The position numbers and the translations under genes are program-made. Shown here in pieces: positions 1-7,668 of a stretch of DNA of 64,000 bases. Numbering within the stretch: the first letter of the stretch is position 1; each line of letters opens with the position of its first letter. Source of the stretch: an uncultured Anaerosolibacter sp. (lineage in GTDB: Bacteria > Bacillota_A > Clostridia > Peptostreptococcales > Thermotaleaceae). The stretch covers positions 1-64,000 of the forward strand of contig CALECF010000032.1 in NCBI GenBank assembly GCA_937948705.1, read 5' to 3'. The notes beneath the pieces were generated by a model that saw only the letters and a program-made list of their open reading frames with translations, was not told the origin of the DNA and made no database searches.

Positions 1-84
1 TCAGCTTCACCTATAAAAATAGGCAATTCTAATGAAAATGAGACAACGATTATAAGAGCACGGGTTTATTACCCGGGAAAATAA
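1..84 (+). CDS. C-terminal end of an unidentified protein (cut by window edge)
   Basis: Frame 1 is open from the first base to a TAA at 82-84 and encodes about 27 residues ending RARVYYPGK. A strong terminator begins 11 bases later, which fits the end of a real gene. The fragment is too short to assign a family or function. Confidence 0.45.
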   Translation, partial: SASPIKIGNSNENETTIIRARVYYPGK

Positions 85-94
85 TCCCATAGAG

Positions 95-121
95 ACAAAG
101 ATAGATTATCTTTGTTTCTTT
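95..121 (+). terminator. Rho-independent terminator
   Basis: Perfect 9-bp stem ACAAAGATA / TATCTTTGT with a 3-base loop, followed by a T-rich run. It closes the gene entering from the left edge. Confidence 0.8.
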
Positions 122-202
122 TTTGTATAGATGTATGACTGAGAATCCTAATGAATATTCAGAACGACGAGGGCGTCGATCCCCACATCCCTATTTTTAG
201 GT

Positions 203-256
203 TTACGCAGGAAACGATCCGATAACCCCCGCAACGTTTGGTCCCATCGCGTGCAT
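203..256 (-). pseudogene. Remnant of the C-terminus of a Na+-translocating decarboxylase beta subunit (OadB/GcdB family)
   Basis: The minus strand reads MHAMGPNVAGVIGS followed by FPA and a stop. From memory of the family, the MHAMGPNVAGVIG stretch is a hallmark of the last transmembrane region of oxaloacetate/glutaconyl-CoA decarboxylase beta subunits, which normally continue with about 10 more hydrophobic residues. Only this tip remains; the sequence before it is the end of the GntR gene and a small palindrome. It looks like debris from a deletion or rearrangement. The match is by eye only. Confidence 0.5.
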
Positions 257-287
257 CAAATAGATGGAATTAAATCCATCTAAAACC

Positions 288-956
288 TCAATAAGAAGAT
301 TTATCGCTCTGTATTTCTTTCACATGGGACTCAATAAAAATTTCGAATGCACTTTCCCTATGCATTTTTAAAATTTCTTTGGACTTCTCTGGGTCACCTT
401 CTTTGATAGCATTAAGCCAGACTATATGTTCTTCATAAGATTTTTGAGGTCTATCGATAAATTTTGTAAAAATATCTCTTAAGAATTCTGTTTTCTCCCA
501 ATAATTCATTATTAATTCGTATAAATGCTTATAGGGACCGGTACTATATATTAGCATGTGAAATTCTTTATTTAATTGACCGTACCTGCTGCCATTCTTT
601 TCTTTTATCGCTGTCTCCATCTCTTCTATCATTTGGTCTAATTTTTTAATTATATGTTCATCAATATAGGAGGTAGCTAGTTTTGCAGCCAGTCCTTCCA
701 GCTCGATCAGGATAAGTACGTTTTCTTTAAACCTATCTAATTCAAAGGATATAACCTTCGCACCTATGTGTGGAATTACTTCAACAAAATCATCTTGCTG
801 CAGCCTTTTGATTGCCTCTCTTACAGGCATTGAACTTACGTTAAATTCGGCGGCTAGTTCTGAAATAACAAGTCTCTCTCCCGGTTTTATTATTCCATCA
901 ATTATTTTGTCCTTGATCCTTCGATATATAATATCGTTCTTTGTATAGAAATCCAT
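288..956 (-). CDS. GntR family transcriptional regulator, FadR/FCD subfamily
   Basis: A 222-residue DNA-binding regulator. Residues about 8-70 form the GntR winged helix (IIDGIIKPGERLVISELA, then VSSMPVREAIKRLQ), and about 85-210 the all-helical FCD ligand domain with His residues that in this family often hold a metal or organic acid. The ATG is preceded by a GAGGTGGG SD site on the minus strand. A TTTGATCAAA-type palindrome sits just upstream of the gene and suggests autoregulation. FCD regulators usually control nearby carboxylate or amino-acid catabolic genes. The decarboxylase remnant downstream hints at a lost partner, but the present target is unknown. Confidence 0.88.
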   Translation of the reverse strand: MDFYTKNDIIYRRIKDKIIDGIIKPGERLVISELAAEFNVSSMPVREAIKRLQQDDFVEVIPHIGAKVISFELDRFKENVLILIELEGLAAKLATSYIDEHIIKKLDQMIEEMETAIKEKNGSRYGQLNKEFHMLIYSTGPYKHLYELIMNYWEKTEFLRDIFTKFIDRPQKSYEEHIVWLNAIKEGDPEKSKEILKMHRESAFEIFIESHVKEIQSDKSSY

Positions 957-990
957 TTTCTTCCCACCTCTATAATTTGGATTTTATCAT

Positions 991-1018
991 ATATTTGATC
1001 ATACATTTGATCAAATAT
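991..1018. promoter_or_regulatory. Probable GntR operator (paired TTTGATC motifs)
   Basis: The perfect palindrome ATTTGATCAAAT (1005-1016) is preceded by a second ATTTGATCAT copy (993-1002). It lies 35-60 bases upstream of the GntR start codon, where autoregulatory sites of GntR/FadR proteins are usual. Binding is inferred. Confidence 0.5.
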
Positions 1019-1194
1019 CGTATCTATCATTGTCAAAATTATGGCTTTTTTGTTGCATTGCCTTCAATATCCTTCTGTTTTCTTGTCATTATTCACTATT
1101 TCAAGTTATTTTTTCATTCTTTTATATAACATTCTAGAATTTTTATTGTATAAGTTTTTACTTCAACATAATTATATTTTATGATAAATAAAAA

Positions 1195-1213
1195 GCAAAG
1201 CGAAACGCTTTGC
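1195..1213 (-). terminator. Terminator of the Fe-S protein gene
   Basis: Stem GCAAAGCG / CGCTTTGC with a 3-base loop. On the minus strand it follows the stop codon at 1222 directly and runs into T-rich sequence. Confidence 0.75.
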
Positions 1214-1221
1214 CTTTTATT

Positions 1222-1986
1222 CTATAGCTTTGTAGCTGCTCCTTCAATGCCAATTCTCACCCTGTAAACCGGGATATCCATACCTGCATCGGCAATTGCT
1301 TTTTCTACTGCTTTAACAATACCGGTACAGCAAGGTACCTCCATAAAGGCTACCGTAACACTTTTAATGTCATTCATCTTAAGAATCTGGGTTAGCTTTT
1401 CTGCATAAAAAGCTACATCATCTAGTTTTGGACAACCTATCACAACCTTTTTGCCCTTTAATAGCTCTAGGTGATAGTTTGGATAGGCAAAGGGTACGCA
1501 GTCAGCAGTAACCAATAGATCTGCACCTTGGAAATATGGCGCTGTTGGCGGTACCAGCATCAGCTGTACAGGCCATTGGGTTAATTGTGATTTGATTTTA
1601 ATCTCAATATCTCCTTGAGAAACCTCCATTGTATCGGCTTTTTTCTCCTGATTGAAGCTTCTTAGCCTGCTGCCCGGGCATCCCCCGTGTCCATGACCGC
1701 CGTGATTAGGATGTTCATGCACTTGGTGAAGCTTTAGTGTATTCTCTTTACTTAGATGTTCTTTTACAGCTTCCTCGTCAAATTCCGCCGCATCTCTCTC
1801 GATGATTTTAATGGCATTCTGAGGACAATCTCCCAGACAGGCCCCTAAGCCATCGCATAGGTTATCAGCAATCAGCTTTGCTTTTCCGTCGATAATTTTG
1901 ATAGCCCCCTCCGCACAGGACGGCACACATACTCCACAGCCATTGCATTTGTCTTCATCTATATGAACAATTTTTCTCAAAGCCAT
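1222..1986 (-). CDS. 4Fe-4S ferredoxin-domain protein with His-rich linker
   Basis: 254 residues. Residues 13-26 carry a full CxxCxxCxxxC cluster motif (CNGCGVCVPSC). A second motif, CDGLGACLGDCP near residue 44, lacks one of the four usual cysteines. A His/Gly-rich linker (HEHPNHGGHGHGGCPG, about residues 90-106) could bind metal. The C-terminal half has conserved-looking cysteines (TADCVPF, VIGCPKLDD, VPCCTG). The start is set by AGGAGG eight bases before the ATG. Likely a cytoplasmic electron-transfer or Fe-S scaffold protein; similar proteins occur near hybrid-cluster (hcp) genes in anaerobes. The exact role is unknown. Confidence 0.8.
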   Translation of the reverse strand: MALRKIVHIDEDKCNGCGVCVPSCAEGAIKIIDGKAKLIADNLCDGLGACLGDCPQNAIKIIERDAAEFDEEAVKEHLSKENTLKLHQVHEHPNHGGHGHGGCPGSRLRSFNQEKKADTMEVSQGDIEIKIKSQLTQWPVQLMLVPPTAPYFQGADLLVTADCVPFAYPNYHLELLKGKKVVIGCPKLDDVAFYAEKLTQILKMNDIKSVTVAFMEVPCCTGIVKAVEKAIADAGMDIPVYRVRIGIEGAATKL

Positions 1987-2051
1987 TTTTCATTCCTCCT
2001 CTTTATTAATGTTTATGATATCATTATAGGGCCTTTAGAAGCTTAATTCTG

Positions 2052-2063
2052 TGACATAAGTCA
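2052..2063. promoter_or_regulatory. CRP/FNR-type dyad, HcpR-like
   Basis: Perfect dyad TGACATAAGTCA about 66-77 bases upstream of the Fe-S protein start, in the larger context GTGACATAAGTCAA. TGAC-N4-GTCA dyads are typical of CRP/FNR-family regulators such as HcpR, which controls hcp and ferredoxin-like genes in clostridia. The regulator is not in this window. Confidence 0.35.
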
Positions 2064-2182
2064 ATATACAAATACTTTTTCGGCATATTTGTTGCTTTTT
2101 TTAGTATTTTTTCTTTGGATATTCATTCCACAGCAGTAAAGGGACTTTTCTTATGAATCCGCCGCCCGCCGCAGACATACCG

Positions 2183-2211
2183 TTGACATTTGATAATTAT
2201 GCAGATATAAT
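2183..2211 (+). promoter_or_regulatory. Sigma-A promoter of the aminotransferase gene
   Basis: TTGACA (2183-2188), 17-base spacer, TATAAT (2206-2211): a full consensus match 48 bases before the start codon. Confidence 0.8.
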
Positions 2212-2258
2212 ATTCAGAAAATGATATCCATCAAGCTGGTATTAAAGGAGGAAATATC

Positions 2259-3509
2259 ATGTCTACAAATTTTTCTATGGTGGCAGCCCATTCTAGAAGA
2301 CCTGCTGGAGAAGATAATATATTTGCAATTAACAATGCTGCTCAGCAGGCCGCTAAAGTACATGGCACCGATAAGGTTGTCAACGCTTCCGTAGGTGCAT
2401 TGCTGGATGATGACGGGAAGCTGTCAATCCTTCCCAGTGTCATTGAATTGCTCAAAAGTCTTCCTGCCGTAGAATATGCTGCTTATGCTCCTATTGCAGG
2501 CCTCCCAAGCTTCTTAGAAGCTTCTAAAAAAGCAGTTTTTCGCGATCAGATGCCTGAAGGATATATAGAGGCCATTGCAACACCTGGAGGCAGTGGTGCT
2601 ATCCGTCACACCATTTGGAACTATTCCAATGGGGGGGACTATATCCTAACACCGGACTGGTACTGGGGTCCATATAAAACTATTGCGGAAGAGCATGGCC
2701 GGGCAATCGCTACTTATACTCTCTTTGATGAGAAAGACCAATTCAACTTACAATCCTTCGCTGACAAGGTTGAAGAACTGCTGAAAAAGCAGGATCAACT
2801 GGTGATTCTATTGAATAGTCCAGCCAATAATCCTACCGGTTACAGTCTGACGAATGAAGAATGGGAAGCAGTATTAAATTTTCTTAAGAAGGAAGCATCC
2901 AGCCCTGAAAAGAAGATTACCCTTTTTGTAGACATTGCTTATATAGATTTCGCCGGCGAGACCAATGAATGCAGATCCTTTATGAAACAATTCGGCGGCC
3001 TTCCGGAAAATATTCTAACCATTGTGGCCTTTAGTATGTCAAAAGGGTATACCCTATATGGCATGCGCTGTGGCGCCATGATATGCGTATCTGCAAATAA
3101 AGCAGTAGCAGAGGAATTTAAGGCCGTAAACCAATTTTCCAACCGAGGTGTATGGTCCAACGGTACGCGCCCTGCTATGGCCGTACTGGCACAAATATTT
3201 GAAAGCCCTCAACTTCTCACTCAGGTTGAAAAGGAAAGAAATACCTTGCAGCAGATGTTGTCTGAGCGTGCAGAGGTGTTTTTAGAGAACGCCCGCAAGG
3301 CAAATTTAAAGATTTGTCCTTATAAGGCAGGGTTCTTTATTACCATCCCTTGCAGCAATCCCGAGGCAGTTACAAGAGAGCTTCAGAAGGATTTAATTTT
3401 TGCTGTTCCCATGGGCAAAGGCATCCGTTTTGCCGTATGTTCCGTTCCAAAGGATCAGTGTGCAATTGTACCGGAAAAACTGGCGCAGGCCATTGCAAAA
3501 TTTGAATAA
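2259..3509 (+). CDS. Class I/II pyridoxal-phosphate aminotransferase
   Basis: 416 residues, fold type I aminotransferase. Visible landmarks are NSPANNPTGY (substrate and PLP-phosphate region), the PLP-binding lysine in AFSMSKGYTLYGMR, and the arginine in GIRFAVCS near the C-terminus. GGAGG lies 8 bases before the ATG, and the gene has its own consensus promoter and terminator, so it is monocistronic. It resembles clostridial aspartate/aromatic-type aminotransferases, but substrate cannot be read from the sequence. Confidence 0.87.
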   Translation: MSTNFSMVAAHSRRPAGEDNIFAINNAAQQAAKVHGTDKVVNASVGALLDDDGKLSILPSVIELLKSLPAVEYAAYAPIAGLPSFLEASKKAVFRDQMPEGYIEAIATPGGSGAIRHTIWNYSNGGDYILTPDWYWGPYKTIAEEHGRAIATYTLFDEKDQFNLQSFADKVEELLKKQDQLVILLNSPANNPTGYSLTNEEWEAVLNFLKKEASSPEKKITLFVDIAYIDFAGETNECRSFMKQFGGLPENILTIVAFSMSKGYTLYGMRCGAMICVSANKAVAEEFKAVNQFSNRGVWSNGTRPAMAVLAQIFESPQLLTQVEKERNTLQQMLSERAEVFLENARKANLKICPYKAGFFITIPCSNPEAVTRELQKDLIFAVPMGKGIRFAVCSVPKDQCAIVPEKLAQAIAKFE

Positions 3510-3516
3510 ACAATAT

Positions 3517-3548
3517 AAGAGCCGCCGTCTATGGAGGCTCTTTTTTTG
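3517..3548 (+). terminator. Terminator after the aminotransferase gene
   Basis: AAGAGCC / GGCTCTT stem followed directly by seven T. Confidence 0.85.
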
Positions 3549-3636
3549 TTTATTTTTTATCCCCCTCAAGGCCTTGAAGAAAACATTTTCATGCTTTACC
3601 GCTGTAAATAATAAAAATTTTTTTTGATAAATCCTA

Positions 3637-3665
3637 TTGACATCCCTTTTATAAATCTCTATAAT
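3637..3665 (+). promoter_or_regulatory. Consensus sigma-A promoter driving the SAM riboswitch
   Basis: TTGACA (3637-3642), 17-base spacer, TATAAT (3660-3665). Predicted transcription starts about 10 bases before the riboswitch P1 stem. Confidence 0.85.
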
Positions 3666-3681
3666 CAAATCAATTGAATAT

Positions 3682-3787
3682 CATCTATCAAGAGTGGTGG
3701 AGGGACTGGCCCTATGAAACCCGGCAACCGGCATTTTTTTATAAGCACGGTGCTAAATCCTGCAGAATTTATTCTGGGAGATAGTTA
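3682..3787 (+). promoter_or_regulatory. SAM-I (S-box) riboswitch aptamer, orphan
   Basis: The S-box core is plain: CTATC closes P1, followed by AAGAGTGGTGGAGGGACTGG, CCTATGAAACCCGGCAACC, then the internal GCACGGTGCTAAATCC element and the closing GATAG. P1 pairs CTATC (3685-3689) with GATAG (3780-3784). The aptamer senses S-adenosylmethionine and normally controls methionine or SAM genes. Here no such gene follows: the next 260 bases hold a terminator and a hairpin repeat, and the next gene is on the other strand. Confidence 0.93.
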
Positions 3788-3800
3788 ATGAATCCAAAGT

Positions 3801-3828
3801 CTTTCTATCTGTTAGAAAGGCTTTTTTT
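3801..3828 (+). terminator. Riboswitch-controlled terminator
   Basis: CTTTCTA / TAGAAAG stem with 5-base loop and a run of T. The 3' side of P1 (AGATAG, 3779-3784) can instead pair with CTATCT (3805-3810) in the terminator's 5' arm, giving the classic anti-terminator exchange. The switch looks intact. Confidence 0.85.
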
Positions 3829-4028
3829 ATATAAGATAGGAAAGTTCTGCTTTCCTATCTTATATAAAAAAGGGGTTGTAGGGGATGAAATCCCCTGCCC
3901 GCCTTCAGGAAGGTGCTCAGGCTGCAGAGCAGCCGTCGAAGGAAACCTAGGGTTTCCTAGGGAAAACAAATTGCTGCTAGGCAACTTTGTTCTGTTTAAA
4001 GTACATATAAGAATATTTTTTGTACTTT
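3824..4028 (+). repeat. Dispersed multi-hairpin repeat, copy A
   Basis: Five successive hairpins: a perfect 21-bp stem (3824-3844 with 3850-3870), AGGGGAT/ATCCCCT (3880-3896), GGCTGC/GCAGCC (3920-3934), AGGAAACC/GGTTTCCT (3940-3958) and AACAAATTGC with GCAACTTTGTT (3965-3991), followed by AAAGTACA/TGTACTTT (3998-4028). Copy B at 47881-48036 shares the connecting sequences in inverted orientation while the stems change in a compensating way. An 80-codon open frame through this element is not considered a gene. Confidence 0.85.
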
Positions 4029-4049
4029 GACAAGGGGCAAGGCGTTATG

Positions 4050-4637
4050 TTATGAGGCGATACCGCTCCAATAGATTTGCCAAGTTGTGTCCAAAGAGGG
4101 TTCTTTGCAGTCTGTAGAGGAGGATAGCAGTGAAATCATGTTGCCCAAAATGAAAGAACGATAGGAGTCTATAAGTACCTGAAGATCCATATTCTTGATT
4201 TGACTCAATGCAATACCTCTAGAAAAAATGTGCCTGCAGTTTTTCTCAAAGGAAGCATTCCATATGTCCATAGCCTCTTCTCCATGAATTTTGAGTGTGC
4301 TAGGGGGAAAGATTAGGGCTCTAATCCACAACATTCCTTTGTTCCGATCACTTAAGAAGCAATAGATGGTATTTTGAAAAATATGAAATAAGACACTATT
4401 GATATCAAACAATTTTACGGAAGCACAATTGTCGTCAGGAAGTTTGAATAGGGATCCATAGTCCTTTAATGCTTGCTCAGATAGCTCCATGTAAATCTCT
4501 TCTTTACTCAAAAAGTGGGAGTAAATAGAAGGCGCTTTTATACCAACCCCATAGGCGATATCCCGTATGGAGGTGCTTTCAAATCCCTTTTCTGCAAAAA
4601 GCTTTAACGCCATTTTTTTAATTGCATCCTTGGTCAA
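4050..4637 (-). CDS. TetR/AcrR family transcriptional regulator
   Basis: About 195 residues. The N-terminal TetR helix-turn-helix is clear: ALKLFAEKGFESTSIRDIA, then GIKAPSIYSHFLSKEEIY. The C-terminal ligand domain is not recognisable. A TTG start is chosen because AGGTGG lies nine bases before it and the product then begins like typical TetR proteins; a GTG three codons upstream would overlap that SD site. No operator or target is obvious; it lies alone between the repeat element and a small gene. Confidence 0.85.
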   Translation of the reverse strand: MTKDAIKKMALKLFAEKGFESTSIRDIAYGVGIKAPSIYSHFLSKEEIYMELSEQALKDYGSLFKLPDDNCASVKLFDINSVLFHIFQNTIYCFLSDRNKGMLWIRALIFPPSTLKIHGEEAMDIWNASFEKNCRHIFSRGIALSQIKNMDLQVLIDSYRSFILGNMISLLSSSTDCKEPSLDTTWQIYWSGIAS

Positions 4638-4756
4638 ATGGATCACCCACCTATAGTAGTATATTTAGTATTGCTTTGAAAACAAGCTATTTCCTATAAT
4701 ATACGGAGACATCCACAAAAATTGGGACTAGGGAGGCGGATTTTTTATAAAAAATT

Positions 4757-4787
4757 ATCCTGCCCAGACACGAAACAAGGGCAGGAT
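4757..4787 (-). terminator. Terminator of the small gene at 4819-5097
   Basis: Stem ATCCTGCCC / GGGCAGGAT; on the minus strand it is followed by AATTTTTTAT. Confidence 0.75.
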
Positions 4788-4818
4788 AAAAAAAGATAGA
4801 ATGATTGTGAATGAAGGT

Positions 4819-5097
4819 TTAGGTTGTTGGGGTACAACAATCTAGGCAGTATACAATGGTAAGGGTAACCAATGCACTCTCCTGAATATTACCATTGGGG
4901 GCAAAGGCAGTGATGGTGGCTTGAGCGCCTGTAATACCTACACATAGAGGTTGAACCAAGGTTGAATCAAATTCTCCTCCTGTTTCAGAATCCTCCTCCA
5001 CAAAGCGCTGACAGAATAATGGTGATGGGCCACCTATGGGAACAATCTCCAATAAAGCATATTTTGTCACTGCATTGTTTCTCACAAAAGAAGCCAC
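4819..5097 (-). CDS. Hypothetical small protein with C-terminal CxxCC motif
   Basis: 92 residues from a GTG start preceded by AGAGG at 5 bases. No signal peptide or membrane helix. The sequence is rich in Thr/Val with alternating hydrophobic residues (ATITAFAPNG, SALVTLTIVYC), suggesting a beta-sandwich, and it ends with Cys-rich CLDCCTPTT. Small Cys-ended beta proteins occur in spore appendage and coat families, but no such family can be claimed. It has its own terminator and is probably monocistronic. Confidence 0.6.
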   Translation of the reverse strand: MASFVRNNAVTKYALLEIVPIGGPSPLFCQRFVEEDSETGGEFDSTLVQPLCVGITGAQATITAFAPNGNIQESALVTLTIVYCLDCCTPTT

Positions 5098-5381
5098 GAA
5101 TGCCTCTTAATTCTTTTATGATTGGCTTGTAGCCATCCTTTCCCGTATTGTTGTGCATAAGGATTATCCCCTTAGGGTCAAAATGTAAGACCATTATTTA
5201 TTATGGGATAGGCATACATATGATTAATCTGATTGTATTACATTTTATGAATCAGCCTATGAAGTGTGACAAAAGCTATAAAAAGATAGGCACTATTTTG
5301 TGGCATGAACAGTGATGGGATTGGGCAAAATACGGTTGTGTATGTGGGAAGTAGAAAAAGACAGAAGAGGAGGTTTGTCCA

Positions 5382-5858
5382 TTGGGCAAGAAAATGACGC
5401 TGTTGATGTTTAGCGGAGATTATGATAAAGCATTGGCCGCTTTTATCATGGCGAATGCAGCTAGGGAGATGGATGTGGAGGTCACGATGTTTTTTGCTTT
5501 CTGGGGATTATGTATACTGAGAAGTCCAAAGCATATGACCACAGAGGATAAAACAAGCTTTGAAAAGATGTTTGGTATGATGACGCCTAAAGGACCAGAA
5601 GACTTACCTTTGTCGAAGATGAATTTTAGTGGTATAGGAAAGCAAATGCTTCTCGGGATGATGGATGATGATCAGGCACCCCATCTGACAGCCTTTGTGG
5701 AGGGAGCTAGAAAGAAGGGCGTGAAATTCTATGGATGTAAGTTATCCATGGAAGTGATGGGATTGAAAAAAGAAGAGTTGATTCCAGAATTAGAGGTGGA
5801 AACATCCCATACTTTTATTCAAGAAGCTTTGTCATCGGATATTCAATTGTTTATATAA
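5382..5858 (+). CDS. DsrE/DsrF-like (DsrE2) sulfur-transfer family protein
   Basis: 158 residues. It has the DsrE-type fold signature: an N-terminal strand with MFSGDYDKALAAFIMANAA, then VTMFFAFWGL, and a conserved cysteine in KFYGCKLSMEVMGL, the usual position of the persulfide-carrying residue. The family relays sulfur or stabilises thiol redox states in the cytoplasm; the specific partner is unknown. The TTG start lies nine bases after GGAGG. Single gene with its own terminator. Confidence 0.82.
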   Translation: MGKKMTLLMFSGDYDKALAAFIMANAAREMDVEVTMFFAFWGLCILRSPKHMTTEDKTSFEKMFGMMTPKGPEDLPLSKMNFSGIGKQMLLGMMDDDQAPHLTAFVEGARKKGVKFYGCKLSMEVMGLKKEELIPELEVETSHTFIQEALSSDIQLFI

Positions 5859-5861
5859 ATG

Positions 5862-5895
5862 AAGGGCCTGCTTATTCATAAGGGGGCCCTTTATT
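5862..5895 (+). terminator. Bidirectional terminator between convergent genes
   Basis: AAGGGCC / GGCCCTT stem between convergent genes ending at 5858 and 5891; it may serve both. Confidence 0.65.
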
Positions 5896-6319
5896 GCTTT
5901 TGGCGTGTTCTGAGGAAACCACCTATGGAGTACGCAGATAGGCTCAATATCCAAGGAGTGAAGGCAAGAGCGGCAGTGAGAACAAGGTAATTTTTTATGG
6001 GAATAAAATACGAGAATCCATATAGCGGACCAAAGCAGAGAAGGACAATAACAGAATATGTGCTATACAAGATTGAACGAGGAAAATTAGAGCCAATAAT
6101 GTAGGCCATCAAGCCAGCGGCCCAATAGAGGGATGTGGCTATGTTGAATAGTTTTTTCCCCTGCCAGCCCATAACGCCACTGGAAAATATCCATGTCAGT
6201 AGAAATGTAAGGCTCATAAGGATACCCATAAGGGTTGGTGGAGCATTCCATATAAATTGGTTGAAGTTCATAAGAATTGAAAATATTCCACAAATAAAAA
6301 TTAAAATAAGACCTATCAT
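5891..6319 (-). CDS. Small integral membrane protein, family unknown
   Basis: About 142 residues from the ATG at 6319 (an in-frame TTG ten codons upstream is less likely because AGGAG and GGAACGG lie between the two). Four or five hydrophobic segments are visible: LILIFICGIFSIL, MGILMSLTFLLTWIF, ATSLYWAAGLMAYIIG, YSVIVLLCFGPLYGFSY and YLVLTAALAFTPWILSL. The tail is basic. No family is recognised. Confidence 0.6.
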   Translation of the reverse strand: MIGLILIFICGIFSILMNFNQFIWNAPPTLMGILMSLTFLLTWIFSSGVMGWQGKKLFNIATSLYWAAGLMAYIIGSNFPRSILYSTYSVIVLLCFGPLYGFSYFIPIKNYLVLTAALAFTPWILSLSAYSIGGFLRTRQKQ

Positions 6320-6520
6320 TTCTTCCGTTCCACTCCTTATGCATATCAAATCTATTACTTATTACATTCTATACGAAGGATAGGAATACATTCTCAAATT
6401 TTATTTTGTACAGAATGTGGATCAGCATAAAGTATACCATGGAAATGAGGGTGAGATTTTATCATGAAAGGCCATCCCATGAACATAGAATGAACTATCC
6501 GTAAAAATGGGAGGTCCGTT

Positions 6521-7567
6521 ATGAATTATCGAAATATCATTAAGATTGCCAGCATTTATATGGGAACGATCATCGGAGCTGGATTTGCTTCCGGTCAGGA
6601 AATTATGGAGTTCTTTACAAAGTATGGAGTACAAGGTTTCTATGGTGTTGCTGTTGCAGCTGTTTTATTTAGCCTCATAGGAAGTATGATTTTGCTAAAA
6701 GTACATAGGCTTCGATTGACATCCTTTGAGGATTTACTACAAGCTACCATGGGTCCTCGCCTAGGGAAGAGCATAAAGTATATTCTGTTGTTATTACTTT
6801 TGTCAGGATATTGTGTCATGCTGGCGGGAAGCGGCGCCCTATTTCAGGAACAGTTTGGGCTATCAAAAATTTTGGGGATTGGAAGTATGACCCTGGTCTG
6901 TTTTATTACATTTGTATTTAGCATCAATGGACTGGTTCTTTTGAACACTACAGTGGTGCCCCTACTACTGATAGGAATTTTAGCCATAGGAGGTACGGTA
7001 ACCCTAAACAACGGGCCCACCATGAGCAATACGACAGGGATGATTTTTAGCAATATGACCGGGAACTGGCTAACCTCTTCCTTTCTCTATGTGAGTTATA
7101 ATAGTATTGGTGCCATTGCCGTGATGTCGTCTCTGCTTCCCCTTATAAAAAACAAGAGGACTGCAGTAGGTGGTGGAATGATAGGTGGCATGGGACTAGG
7201 TCTATTGGCAGGGTTTCTGTTGTTGCCTACCCTGATCCTCTATACAGATCTCATAGGGGTAGAAATTCCGATGATGACCATTGCCACTAGGTTAGGAAGC
7301 AATGTGAAAATGGGATATGGGATTCTTCTGTGGTTAGCTATGTTAACAACAGCAGTATCCAATGGATTTGTCTTTATTGAGGGTATCAAGGATAAGCTGG
7401 GTATCGGTCAATTATGGACTGCCTTCCTATTTTGCATCGCCGCTATCCCTCTAGCTAGTTTTGGTTTCAAAAGTCTCGTACACATTTTATACCCTTTATT
7501 CGGATATATCGGTATTTTCATTGTATTGATGGTACTCTTCCAATCTTTTGCATATCGTGCAGAATAA
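6521..7567 (+). CDS. YkvI family membrane protein (APC-superfamily-like transporter)
   Basis: 348 residues with about ten transmembrane segments. The N-terminal GTIIGAGFASGQEIMEFF is the signature of YkvI-type proteins, which resemble branched-chain amino-acid and sodium symporters with a broken first helix. The substrate is unknown. GGGAGG precedes the ATG by 7 bases. No operon partner on either side. Confidence 0.8.
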   Translation: MNYRNIIKIASIYMGTIIGAGFASGQEIMEFFTKYGVQGFYGVAVAAVLFSLIGSMILLKVHRLRLTSFEDLLQATMGPRLGKSIKYILLLLLLSGYCVMLAGSGALFQEQFGLSKILGIGSMTLVCFITFVFSINGLVLLNTTVVPLLLIGILAIGGTVTLNNGPTMSNTTGMIFSNMTGNWLTSSFLYVSYNSIGAIAVMSSLLPLIKNKRTAVGGGMIGGMGLGLLAGFLLLPTLILYTDLIGVEIPMMTIATRLGSNVKMGYGILLWLAMLTTAVSNGFVFIEGIKDKLGIGQLWTAFLFCIAAIPLASFGFKSLVHILYPLFGYIGIFIVLMVLFQSFAYRAE

Positions 7568-7668
7568 CCCTAAGGTGCTACCGTGGGTTGTGGAGTTTTC
7601 TAGAAGGAATTTTTCAAATTTACTCGAATAATAGAATATAGAGTAAAACAGTATGAGGGGTTGCTTAC

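Noticed and set aside
3788..4030. 80-codon open frame downstream of the SAM riboswitch
   Set aside because: It runs through the terminator and the hairpin repeat, has no SD, and its product is low-complexity repeat translation.
4985..5194. 69-codon minus-strand frame overlapping the small Cys-ended gene
   Set aside because: It overlaps the SD-supported GTG gene in another frame and looks like a shadow.
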